From Bordetella parapertussis (GTDB lineage Bacteria; Pseudomonadota; Gammaproteobacteria; Burkholderiales; Burkholderiaceae_C): a DNA stretch of 13,289 bases. The translations under genes were made by a program, and so were the position numbers. The notes under the pieces are model-generated. The model made no database searches and was not told the origin of the DNA. It saw only the letters and a list, made by a program, of their open reading frames with translations. The stretch's first letter is position 1. Every line of letters starts with the position of its first letter. Of this stretch, positions 5,746-13,227 are shown piece by piece. The DNA is taken from the NCBI GenBank assembly GCA_945900695.1, contig CAMDJU010000048.1:1-13289 (forward strand). The letters run 5' to 3'.

Positions 5746-6972
5746 ACGAACAGCCCCTTCCAAGGTCGCTGGATAGGGGCCTTGCACATGGTCGCCGCAA
5801 GCCCACAGGCCAGGGCCGATGCGCGCAGGGGGGCGTATGAGCCCCGGGGTGCAACTGAAGGTGGCGCGCCGTTCCACCACCGTGGTGATGACTTGCAAGC
5901 CTTCCATGCCGAGTTGGTCTTGAATTTGTGCCAGCACCGCTTGGGTGATGTGTTCACGTTCCCCTTGGCAAGCGCTGACCACCGCAGCCAAGATGCCGCG
6001 CTGCGCCGGGTCGCCGCTGAGTGCACCGCGATCGAACACAAATTGGGCCGGCGCGTTGGGGCCGCTGTCCAGGGCCACCATGGGTCTGGACAACACAGCC
6101 TGATCCATGCCATTGCCATTGTTGGCGCTGGCGTTGCGCAGGTACACGGTGGCAATGCCCTCATGCCGCAATTGGGCGGCTTGTGCCGACCAAGCGGGGT
6201 TGATCTCTTGGGTCAGTCGGGCAGCCTCCCAAGCGGGGCAGGCCAGCAACACCGCGTCGCCTGCGTTGAAGGCTTGGGGGCACACTTTTTGGTGTTGGCC
6301 GGGTTGAACTTGTGCGCCGTGGGCGCGCAACCAAGCCAAGGCCGCATCCGGCAACAAGGCACTCATGTCGCAGCGCGGCAGTAAAAAATCGGCACTGCCG
6401 GGGGCGCTGTACAAAGCGTCGCGCAGCACCCTTAAAAACACGGTGGCACAGGCTTGGTCTATGGGTGTGTTCAAGGCCGAAACGCATAGGGGCTCGATCA
6501 AATGGCTGATCACCCGGGGCCGCAGGCCCATGCACAGCTCGCTCACGCTCATGAGGGGCGGGCAAGTAAATCGATCCCGCTGCCAGCGCGCCGCCCCGCT
6601 GAACAAAGAAAGTTTGTCGCGCCAGTCCAGTGCGTTGGACGCGGTGATGCCCCACAACAGGTTCCAAGGTGCAGGCAGGTTTGGCAGTGCCAGCCCAATG
6701 CCTTGCGGGTTGCGCAGGATCAGTGGCATGCGCCAGAGCAATCGCTCGGGGTCCAGGCCCAAATTGCGCATCAAAGCCAGGGTCTGGGTATAAGCCCCGA
6801 TCAACAGGTGGGGGCCGTTGTCCAGCACCAGGCCTTGGTGCTCAATGCGTCGCGCCCTTCCCCCCAAGCTTGGCGCGGCTTCCAACAAGGTCACCTGCCA
6901 GCCCAGTTCGGTGGCGCGCACCGCAGCGGCCAAACCGGCCCAGCCGCCCCCAACAATGGTCAAGCGTTTCAA
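5707..6972 (-). CDS. hpnE: Hydroxysqualene dehydroxylase HpnE (phytoene-desaturase-like FAD enzyme)
   Basis: HpnE reduces hydroxysqualene to squalene with FAD, the third step after HpnC and HpnD. The N-terminus has a dinucleotide-binding fold, RLTIVGGGWAGLAAA, with the GxGxxG at residues 8-13, then LLEAAPSLGGRARR and DNGPHLLIGAY, typical of the amine-oxidase/phytoene-desaturase superfamily. The C-terminal FAD segment is GLWACGDHVQGPYPATLEGA. From the TTG at 6972 the product has 421 residues and begins MKRLTIVGGG, which is how the family normally starts. That TTG overlaps the hpnD stop as TTGA, implying translational coupling. A second in-frame TTG at 7008 would add 12 residues and overlap hpnD by 40 bases. 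The 3' end overlaps the convergent HAD gene. Identity is strong because of motifs and the hpnC-hpnD-hpnE order. Confidence 0.92.
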   Translation of the reverse strand: MKRLTIVGGGWAGLAAAVRATELGWQVTLLEAAPSLGGRARRIEHQGLVLDNGPHLLIGAYTQTLALMRNLGLDPERLLWRMPLILRNPQGIGLALPNLPAPWNLLWGITASNALDWRDKLSLFSGAARWQRDRFTCPPLMSVSELCMGLRPRVISHLIEPLCVSALNTPIDQACATVFLRVLRDALYSAPGSADFLLPRCDMSALLPDAALAWLRAHGAQVQPGQHQKVCPQAFNAGDAVLLACPAWEAARLTQEINPAWSAQAAQLRHEGIATVYLRNASANNGNGMDQAVLSRPMVALDSGPNAPAQFVFDRGALSGDPAQRGILAAVVSACQGEREHITQAVLAQIQDQLGMEGLQVITTVVERRATFSCTPGLIRPPARIGPGLWACGDHVQGPYPATLEGAVRSGLEVVDQLTQG

Positions 6973-7826
6973 AAACGTCCCAGGGCCTGTACCTTCCAGG
7001 CCAGCCAAAATTTGCGCAACGGGGTCAGCCGCACGCGCTGCTGCAGCACCGGGAATTGGGCCACCTCAATCTCTCGCAACAAGGTGCGGTAAATGCTGGC
7101 CATCATCAAACCGGGTTTTTGGCTGCGCTTGTCGGCCTGGGGGAGCATGGCAAAAGCCTGTTCGTAAAGCCCATGGGCGCGGGCCGCCTGGTGGCGCATC
7201 AAGGCTTGAAAGCGGTTGGAGTCTTGACGTTGCAAGATCTCTTGGGCTTTGACGTCAAATTGTTGGAGCTCGCTCATGGGCAGGTAAATGCGCCCGCGCA
7301 CAGCGTCCTCCCCGACATCTCGAATGATGTTGGTGAGCTGAAAGGCCAGCCCCAAGGTGTGGGCATAGGGGGTGGTTTGGTCCTGGGTTTGACCAAAAAT
7401 GCGCGCCGCCACTTCGCCGACCACGCCGGCCACCAAATGGCAGTAACGCTGCAGGCCTGGGTAATCGAGATAACGGGTTTGGGTCAAGTCCATTTGGCAG
7501 CCTTCAATGACCGACAGCAAATGGCCGGCTTGGATGCCAAACTCCTGGGTGCAGGGCATGAGGGCCTGCATCACCGGGTGCTGGGCATTGCCTTCATATG
7601 CGCGCTTGACTTCGGTTTGCCACCAAGCCAACTTGGTCGCGGCAACACCCGGGTCGGGTACCTCGTCAACCACATCATCGATTTCTCTACAAAAAGCGTA
7701 GAAGGCTGTGATCGCCGCCCGCCGATGGGGGGGTAAAAACAAAAACGCATAGTAAAAGCTGCTGCCCGAGCTGGCGGCCTTTTCTTGGACGTATTGTTGG
7801 GGGGTCATGGTTGTCGATTGTGTCAT
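6969..7826 (-). CDS. hpnD: Presqualene diphosphate synthase HpnD
   Basis: HpnD condenses two farnesyl diphosphates head-to-head into presqualene diphosphate. The 285-residue protein is a trans-isoprenyl diphosphate synthase of the squalene/phytoene type. The first Asp-rich motif is CREIDDVVDE (Asp50, Asp51, Asp54) and the second is NIIRDVGEDAVRGRIYLP (Asp170, Asp174), both intact. SSFYYAFLFLPPHRRAA near the N-terminus is characteristic of the family. ATG 7826 overlaps the hpnC stop codon as ATGA, which is why I choose it; an internal ATG at 7808 gives the shorter MTPQQYVQEK start. It lies between hpnC and hpnE in the order known from hopanoid-producing bacteria. The acidic motifs coordinate Mg for diphosphate ionisation. 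Confidence 0.93.
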   Translation of the reverse strand: MTQSTTMTPQQYVQEKAASSGSSFYYAFLFLPPHRRAAITAFYAFCREIDDVVDEVPDPGVAATKLAWWQTEVKRAYEGNAQHPVMQALMPCTQEFGIQAGHLLSVIEGCQMDLTQTRYLDYPGLQRYCHLVAGVVGEVAARIFGQTQDQTTPYAHTLGLAFQLTNIIRDVGEDAVRGRIYLPMSELQQFDVKAQEILQRQDSNRFQALMRHQAARAHGLYEQAFAMLPQADKRSQKPGLMMASIYRTLLREIEVAQFPVLQQRVRLTPLRKFWLAWKVQALGRF

Positions 7827-8659
7827 TTGGCGCGCATCCACCAGGCGCGCCACAGCATCAGCGCCCAGTCGTGCCAGGCCAAGGTCGAGCGCTGCCGCCA
7901 GGGGTCTGTGCGTTCGACTTTGTCGAGAATTCTCAAGCCACCTTGCACCACCAAGCGCAACTCCCACCCCGCACGGCCTGGCACCCGGTGCACCAGCGGC
8001 GCACCTTTGAGCATCAATGCCCGGGCAAAGGCCAACTCCGTACCCAAATCACCCCCATCGGGCAGGTACAAGCGCCCACGCGGCACGTCCTCGCTGAGGT
8101 CTTGCCAAAAATTGATCAGTTGCAAGCTGCTGCACACCGCGTCGCTCATGGCCAGTGACTCAGCATCGTTCACTTGGTAAAGGTGCAGCAGCAAGCGGCC
8201 AATCGGGTTGGCCGATTTGGCGCAGTAGTCCAGCAATTCGCCGCGCGATGCATAACGCCTGCCTTGCTGGGTGTAGCGCACGTCTTGTTCAAAGGAATCG
8301 AGCAAAGCGTGCAACAGGCCCAAGGGCAGGGCATGGGTGTGGATGTGCTGGGCCAAAGGGCCAAAAACCTCAGGCCAATCGACCTGTGCAGCGGGCAAGG
8401 GGGTTTCCAGCGTTTCACCGGTGCCGTTGCGGGGATGTTTGGCGTGGACCGTGCTGGGGGAGGGTGCAGCAGCCTGGCCCAAAGCCCATCGGTACGCGAA
8501 CAACTGGGCCAATCGTTGCTCAGCAGAGGCGGTGCCTTCATCGGCCAGGTCGTCGGCGGTGCGGGCAAAGTGATACAGGGCCACCACCGCCCCGCGCAGG
8601 TGCGGCGGGCACAGCCAAGAGGCGACGGGAAAGTTTTCGTAATGGTCCACTGCAGGCAT
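7823..8659 (-). CDS. hpnC: Squalene-synthase-like HpnC (hydroxysqualene synthase)
   Basis: HpnC converts presqualene diphosphate to hydroxysqualene. ATG 8659 gives 278 residues beginning MPAVDHYENFPVASWL, a hallmark of the family. The first acidic motif is DDLADE (residues 36-41) and the second NFWQDLSEDVPRGRLYLP (Asp187, Asp191), so the two metal-binding sites are present. Residues about 62-92 form a polar, Pro- and Thr-rich insertion between helices that looks less conserved than the rest. The frame stays open upstream to about 8722, but that extension does not resemble the family. It is the first gene of a tightly coupled hpnCDE operon. The start lies 84 bases from the divergent membrane-fusion gene (8743 variant) or 120 bases (8779 variant), so both transcription units share one control region. 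Confidence 0.92.
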   Translation of the reverse strand: MPAVDHYENFPVASWLCPPHLRGAVVALYHFARTADDLADEGTASAEQRLAQLFAYRWALGQAAAPSPSTVHAKHPRNGTGETLETPLPAAQVDWPEVFGPLAQHIHTHALPLGLLHALLDSFEQDVRYTQQGRRYASRGELLDYCAKSANPIGRLLLHLYQVNDAESLAMSDAVCSSLQLINFWQDLSEDVPRGRLYLPDGGDLGTELAFARALMLKGAPLVHRVPGRAGWELRLVVQGGLRILDKVERTDPWRQRSTLAWHDWALMLWRAWWMRAK

Positions 8660-8676
8660 GGTTGTGGCATTGTCGC

Positions 8677-8704
8677 TTGACAAAAAATGCCCCCAGGATA
8701 AGAT
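8677..8704 (+). promoter_or_regulatory. Sigma70-type promoter for the RND efflux operon
   Basis: A perfect -35 box TTGACA (8677-8682) is followed after 16 bases by TAAGAT (8699-8704), a four-of-six match to TATAAT. Transcription would start near 8711, giving a short leader before the membrane-fusion gene. It is the best-formed promoter in the window. The promoter call rests on sequence match only. Confidence 0.65.
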
Positions 8705-8705
8705 T

Positions 8706-8719
8706 ACTAACCAGTCAGT
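8706..8719 (+). promoter_or_regulatory. Candidate TetR-family operator over the RND transcription start
   Basis: ACTAAC-CA-GTCAGT is an imperfect palindrome: the half-sites ACTAAC and ACTGAC (reverse complement of the right half) match at five of six bases. Such short ACTxAC..GTxAGT palindromes are common operators of TetR/AcrR repressors. It begins one base after the -10 box and covers the predicted start site, the normal place for a repressor. No tetR gene is present in the window, so the regulator is unknown. Because the gap is divergent, hpnC could be affected too. Confidence 0.45.
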
Positions 8720-8778
8720 CATTAATTTGCGCTGCCCACGCCATGTCTCCAGGCGAGTCCCTAGAAAGTATCACCCCT

Positions 8779-10002
8779 ATGTTTCAGCAACCCTTGGCAG
8801 GGCTCGTGTCCTTGGCCTGCTTGGTGGGCCTCAGTGCTTGCAAACCCCCCGAAAACCGGCCTGAGCCTGTCCGAGCCGTCAAATTGCTGCAGATTCAAGC
8901 TTCCGACGTGCATGCAGGGGTGGAGTTTGCAGGGGAAGTCCGTGCCCGTGTGGAGAGCCGATTGGGTTTTCGGGTGGCCGGCAAACTGGTGGCGCGCCAC
9001 GTGGAACTGGGCCAACGGCTCAAGCCAGGCCAACGCTTGGCCGACCTGGACCCGCGAGACTATGAGTTGTCTGCCGATGCCGCCCGCGCCCAGGTCAGGG
9101 CGGCACAAACCCAATTGGAATTGGCCCAGGCCGACTTCAAGCGTTATCGAGAGCTCAAAGACCAATCCTTCATCAGCGGGGCCGAATTGGAGCGCCGCGA
9201 AACCACCCTCAAAGCCGCGCAGGCCCAATGGGACCAAGCCCAGGCCCAATCGCGCGCCCAAGCCAATCAATTGGGGTACACCCGTTTGATGGCCGACGCT
9301 GGGGGCGTGGTCACCGCCATTGAGGCCGAGGTTGGGCAAGTTTTGGCAGCGGGCACGCCGGTGGTTCGCGTGGCCCAAGAGGGAGCCAATGATGTGGTGA
9401 TCGCCCTGCCCGAAGACAAACTGGGCTTGCTCAAAGTGGGCCAAACGGTGGCTGTCAAACCCTGGGGCACGGGCCCAGAAACGAAGGCCCAGGTGCGCGA
9501 CATCGCTGCCAGCGCCGATGCGGTGACGCGCACCTTCACCGTCAAACTCAGCTTGCCCAAAGGCGATGGTCTGCCATTGGGAAGCACGGTTCAAGTGGTG
9601 TTGCCGCGCACCGATGTGTGGTCGCGCCAGCCCGCCATTCAGTTGCCCACCAGTGCCTTGCGCCAAGAGGGCGGCAAGACAGCGGTGTGGGTGCTGGATG
9701 CGGCCAGCATGACGGTGCGCTTGCAAGCCATCGAAATCGGCACCGCTGACGGCAACCAAGTGGTGGTGTCCTCTGGTTTGCAAGCCGGGCAAGAGGTGGT
9801 GGTCGCGGGCGTGCATGTGTTGTCCCCGGGGCAAAAAGTCACACGCTATGTACCGGCCACGGTGTCCCCCTTGGGCTCGACCCAGACAGCCCCTGGCGGC
9901 GGCCCAGCGCTTGCCGGTGCCGGCCCAGCGGCTGCGAATGCGCTCAATCCGACAGCACCCAGCCAAAAGCCCGCTGCAGCTGCAGCTGCAGCCCCAAGGT
10001 AG
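8779..10002 (+). CDS. RND efflux periplasmic adaptor (membrane-fusion protein), lipoprotein
   Basis: The adaptor links an inner-membrane RND pump to an outer-membrane channel. From ATG 8779 (407 residues) a lipoprotein signal is seen, ending in LSAC with Cys21 as the lipidated residue; mature residues +2 to +4 are Lys-Pro-Pro. Then come a lipoyl half-motif (GKLVARHVELGQRLKPGQRL), an Ala/Gln-rich helical hairpin at about 95-165, the second lipoyl half (GGVVTAIEAEVGQVLAAGTP), a beta-barrel and a membrane-proximal domain to about 355. A roughly 50-residue Ala/Pro-rich tail follows, ending in an Ala run encoded by GCTGCA repeats. ATG 8743 would add 12 residues including two acidic ones ahead of the signal, so I prefer 8779, though neither start has a good Shine-Dalgarno. 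The pump gene begins six bases after the stop. Confidence 0.92.
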   Translation: MFQQPLAGLVSLACLVGLSACKPPENRPEPVRAVKLLQIQASDVHAGVEFAGEVRARVESRLGFRVAGKLVARHVELGQRLKPGQRLADLDPRDYELSADAARAQVRAAQTQLELAQADFKRYRELKDQSFISGAELERRETTLKAAQAQWDQAQAQSRAQANQLGYTRLMADAGGVVTAIEAEVGQVLAAGTPVVRVAQEGANDVVIALPEDKLGLLKVGQTVAVKPWGTGPETKAQVRDIAASADAVTRTFTVKLSLPKGDGLPLGSTVQVVLPRTDVWSRQPAIQLPTSALRQEGGKTAVWVLDAASMTVRLQAIEIGTADGNQVVVSSGLQAGQEVVVAGVHVLSPGQKVTRYVPATVSPLGSTQTAPGGGPALAGAGPAAANALNPTAPSQKPAAAAAAAPR

Positions 10003-10008
10003 CACGCC

Positions 10009-13000
10009 ATGAACCCGACACAAGCCAAGGGCTTCAACCTCTCGTTGTGGGCCATCAACCATCCGGCACTGACGCGCTACCTGATGGTGGTGTTGATGGT
10101 GTTGGGGGTGGCGGCCTATTTCAGTTTGGGTCAAGACGAAGACCCGCCCTTCACATTCAGGCTGATGGTCATGCGCACCTATTGGCCGGGCGCCACCGCC
10201 CAACAAGTGGCCGAACAGGTCACCGACAAACTCGAGCGCAGTTTGCAAGAGGTGCCTTATGCGGACAAGATCCGCAGCTACTCCAAGCCCGGTGAGTCGC
10301 AAATCATTTTTCAGATCAAAGACAACTCCAAACCCAGCGAGGTGTCAGATGTTTGGTACACCGTGCGCAAGAAAGTGGGTGACATTCGCCATACCCTGCC
10401 GCAAGGCGTGCAAGGCCCGTTTTTCAATGACGACTTTGGCGATGTGTACGGCGTGATTTATGGCTTGCAGGCCGATGGTTATACCAACGCCGAGGCCAAG
10501 GTGTTTGCCGATTCGGTGCGCCAACAGTTGCTGCGCGTCAAAGACGTGGCCAAGGTCGAGTTGTTTGGCGTGCAAGACGAAAAAATATTCATTGAAGTGT
10601 CGCAAAAGCGCATGTCCCAGTGGGGCTTGGACATGGCTGCGGTGGTGGCGCAAATCGGTCAACAAAATGCGGTCGAGAGCGCTGGGCTGCTGCAAACCCC
10701 TTTGGACGTGGTCCAAATTCGCGTCGCTGGCCAATTTGAGGCCGTTGAGCAGCTGCGCCACATGCCCATCCGTGGCAGCACGGGCCAGCATGTGAAGCTG
10801 GGCGACATGGCGCAAATTCGGCGTGGCTATGTCGAGCCGGCCACGGTCAAGGTGCGCCACCAGGGCCAACCGGTCATTGCCTTGGGGGTGTCGATGGCCA
10901 AGGGTGGCGACATCATCGCATTGGGCCAGGCTTTGCGCGAAGCGATGGTGACCATCGTCCCCACCTTGCCGGTGGGCGTGAGCCTGCAGTCGGTGCAAGA
11001 CCAACCCAAGGCCGTGGCATCTTCCGTGGGTGAGTTTGTGCGCGTGCTGATCGAAGCGGTGGTGATTGTGTTGTTGGTCAGCTTTGTTTCACTGGGCTTG
11101 CACAAGGGCGGTCGCTGGGGTTGGTACGTGGATATGCGGCCGGGCTTGGTGGTGGGCATCACCATTCCCCTGGTATTGGCCATGACTTTTTTGTGCATGA
11201 GCTACTTTGGCATTGGCTTGCACAAAATATCTTTGGGTTCACTGATCATTGCGCTGGGCTTGCTGGTGGACGACGCCATCATCGCCGTGGAGATGATGGT
11301 GCGCAAAATGGAGGAGGGCTTTGACAAGGTGCGCGCCGCCACCTATGCCTACGATGTGACCGCCATGCCCATGCTGACGGGCACCTTGATCACGGCGGCT
11401 GGGTTTTTGCCGATTGGCTTGGCCAAGTCCACGGTGGGTGAATACACCTTTGCCATTTTTGCCGTGACCGTCATGGCCTTGCTGCTGAGTTGGTGGGTGT
11501 CGGTGTTTTTTGTTCCTTATTTGGGAACTTTGCTGTTGAAATCGCGCCCCGTGCCCGCCGGTCAGTCCCATGAAGAATTGTTTGACTCTGCTTTTTATCG
11601 GTGGTTTCGCCGCACGGTCCATGCCTGTGTGAAGTACCGCTGGACCACGATTGTGGTGACCTTGGCCCTGCTGGTGCTGGGTTTGGTGGGCATGGGGCGG
11701 GTGCAGCAACAATTTTTCCCCGACTCCAGCCGGCCCGAGGTCATGATGGACCTGTGGTTCCCGGAGGGCACATCGATTGAGGCCAACGAGGCCCTGGCGC
11801 TCCAAGTGGAAAAACAATTGCTGGCACGCGCAGGCGTGGAGAGCGTGACTCTCTGGGTGGGCTCGGGTGTCCCCCGCTTTTACCTGCCTTTGGACGCGGT
11901 TTTCCCTCAATCCAATGTGTCCCAATTCATCATCGTGCCCAAAGATTTACAGCAACGCGAAGCCCTGCGCCTGGACTTGCCGGGTTGGATGGCACAGGCT
12001 TTTCCCGAGGTGCGGGTGCGGGTCAAGCTCTTGCCCAATGGACCGCCGGTGGCCTACCCGGTGCAGTTTCGGGTGGTCGGCACCGACCCCCGGGTGTTGC
12101 GCCAACGCGCCGACGAAGTCAAAGCAGTGATGCGCGACAACGCCAACACCCGTGGGGTGAACGACAACTGGAACGAGTCGGTCAAAGCCCTGCGCCTGGA
12201 AGTGGATCAAGACAAAGCCCGCGCCCTGGGGGTGACCAGCCAGTCCATCGCCCAAGCCACCCGCACTTTGCTCTCGGGCACCCCCGTGGGCCAGTTCCGC
12301 GAAGGCGATCGCCTGATCGACATGGTGCTGCGCCAACCCCTCAACGAGCGCGATGCCATCAGCGATTTGGGCAACGCTTATGTCCCCACCGCATCGGGCA
12401 AGTCGATTCCGCTGACCCAAATTGCCAAGCCGGTGTTTGCCTGGGAGCCAGGTGTGATGTGGCGCGAGAACCGCAGCTACGCCATCACCGTTCAATCCGA
12501 TATTGCCGAGGGCTTGCAAGGCGCCACCGTGACCCAGCAGTTGCTGCCTTCGCTGAATGCGCTGCAAGCCGAGTGGGCCAGCCGGGGCGAGGGCGCTTAC
12601 CAGGTGCAAGTGGCCGGGGCGGTGGAAGAAAGTGCCAAGGGGTCATCGGCCATTGCCGCTGGTGTGCCATTGATGTTGTTCATCATCTTCACTTTGCTGA
12701 TGCTGCAGTTGCACAGTTTCAGCCGCTCCCTGCTGGTCTTTTTGACCGGCCCCATGGGCATTGCTGGGGTGGCGGCGGCTTTGTTGGCCTTGAACCGCCC
12801 ATTTGGTTTTGTCGCCTTGCTCGGGGTGGTGGCCTTGATGGGCATGATTCAGCGCAATGCGGTGATTTTGATCGATCAAATCGAGCAAGACCGTGCCAAC
12901 GGTGTGCCCGCTTGGGACGCCATTGTGGAGGCCGCTGTGCGCCGCTTGCGCCCGATTGTGTTGACGGCAGCGGCAGCGGTGCTGGCCATGATCCCTTTGT

Positions 13001-13122
13001 CGCGCAGCGTGTTCTGGGGCCCCATGGCCGTGGCCATCATGGGCGGTCTGATCGTGGCCACGGCCTTGACCTTGCTCAGCCTGCCCGCCATGTATGCGGC
13101 GTGGTTCCGGGTGCGCCGCTAG
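10009..13122 (+). CDS. RND (HAE1/AcrB-type) efflux permease
   Basis: The 1037-residue protein has RND architecture: TM1 at about 22-40, a porter domain, TM2-6 from about 340 to 505, a helix near 525-545, TM7 at about 545-562, a second porter domain, and TM8-12 at the C-terminus. TM4 carries the proton-relay pair Asp421-Asp422 (GLLVDDAIIAVEMM). In TM10, GMIQRNAVILIDQI has Arg949 where AcrB has Lys940. FFNDDFGDVYGVIY and the long porter loops fit an exporter of hydrophobic or amphipathic compounds, not a metal pump. AAGGT at 9996-10000 lies eight bases before the ATG. It is co-transcribed with the adaptor gene; no outer-membrane channel gene follows, so a TolC/OprM-type partner must come from elsewhere. 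The substrate cannot be predicted. It is not HpnN, the hopanoid transporter, which belongs to a different RND group. Confidence 0.95.
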   Translation: MNPTQAKGFNLSLWAINHPALTRYLMVVLMVLGVAAYFSLGQDEDPPFTFRLMVMRTYWPGATAQQVAEQVTDKLERSLQEVPYADKIRSYSKPGESQIIFQIKDNSKPSEVSDVWYTVRKKVGDIRHTLPQGVQGPFFNDDFGDVYGVIYGLQADGYTNAEAKVFADSVRQQLLRVKDVAKVELFGVQDEKIFIEVSQKRMSQWGLDMAAVVAQIGQQNAVESAGLLQTPLDVVQIRVAGQFEAVEQLRHMPIRGSTGQHVKLGDMAQIRRGYVEPATVKVRHQGQPVIALGVSMAKGGDIIALGQALREAMVTIVPTLPVGVSLQSVQDQPKAVASSVGEFVRVLIEAVVIVLLVSFVSLGLHKGGRWGWYVDMRPGLVVGITIPLVLAMTFLCMSYFGIGLHKISLGSLIIALGLLVDDAIIAVEMMVRKMEEGFDKVRAATYAYDVTAMPMLTGTLITAAGFLPIGLAKSTVGEYTFAIFAVTVMALLLSWWVSVFFVPYLGTLLLKSRPVPAGQSHEELFDSAFYRWFRRTVHACVKYRWTTIVVTLALLVLGLVGMGRVQQQFFPDSSRPEVMMDLWFPEGTSIEANEALALQVEKQLLARAGVESVTLWVGSGVPRFYLPLDAVFPQSNVSQFIIVPKDLQQREALRLDLPGWMAQAFPEVRVRVKLLPNGPPVAYPVQFRVVGTDPRVLRQRADEVKAVMRDNANTRGVNDNWNESVKALRLEVDQDKARALGVTSQSIAQATRTLLSGTPVGQFREGDRLIDMVLRQPLNERDAISDLGNAYVPTASGKSIPLTQIAKPVFAWEPGVMWRENRSYAITVQSDIAEGLQGATVTQQLLPSLNALQAEWASRGEGAYQVQVAGAVEESAKGSSAIAAGVPLMLFIIFTLLMLQLHSFSRSLLVFLTGPMGIAGVAAALLALNRPFGFVALLGVVALMGMIQRNAVILIDQIEQDRANGVPAWDAIVEAAVRRLRPIVLTAAAAVLAMIPLSRSVFWGPMAVAIMGGLIVATALTLLSLPAMYAAWFRVRR

Positions 13123-13135
13123 GTCTGCTGGCGGC
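13115..13135 (+). other. Hairpin spanning the RND stop codon
   Basis: GCCGCTAG pairs with CTGGCGGC (one T-G wobble) around the loop GTCTG, with the stop codon TAG inside the left arm. It is followed by TTGGTCGGGC without a T run, so it is probably not a terminator by itself; it could stabilise the 3' end of the message. Confidence 0.35.
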
Positions 13136-13182
13136 TTGGTCGGGCTGCGAGCGGTTAGAATCCGCGGCTGACCGATTTCAGG

Positions 13183-13220
13183 CGGGTGGGCTGTGCAACA
13201 GGCCACCCGTTGCTGTTTTG
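13183..13220 (+). terminator. Candidate terminator or leader hairpin between the RND operon and tRNA-Leu
   Basis: CGGGTGG and CCACCCG (13183-13189 and 13203-13209) form seven pairs. After one G-G mismatch, CTGT and ACAG add four more around the triloop GCA. The stem runs into TTGCTGTTTTG. This looks like an intrinsic terminator for the efflux operon with an interrupted T tract. Only seven bases separate it from the tRNA, which leaves no room for a tRNA promoter after it, so a leader-processing role is also possible. Confidence 0.5.
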
Positions 13221-13227
13221 CAATCCC

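Noticed and set aside
6669..7736. 355-residue plus-strand ORF antisense to hpnE and hpnD
   Set aside because: The opposite strand encodes two enzymes with all motifs intact; this frame has no recognisable domain.
8155..8742. Upstream extension of the adaptor reading frame to 8155, making a 615-residue protein
   Set aside because: The extension is antisense to hpnC, is Arg/Pro/Gly-rich and unlike any adaptor. The lipoprotein signal and a promoter at 8677-8704 fix the true start at 8743 or 8779.
8761..10302. 513-residue minus-strand ORF opposite the adaptor gene
   Set aside because: It is a shadow frame of a GC-rich gene: His/Gln/Gly-rich, no domain, and wholly antisense to a clear membrane-fusion protein.
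10009..13122. RND permease as HpnN, the hopanoid exporter, because it neighbours hpn genes
   Set aside because: It has the HAE1/AcrB architecture, about 1040 residues and a dedicated adaptor gene, and it is transcribed divergently under its own promoter.
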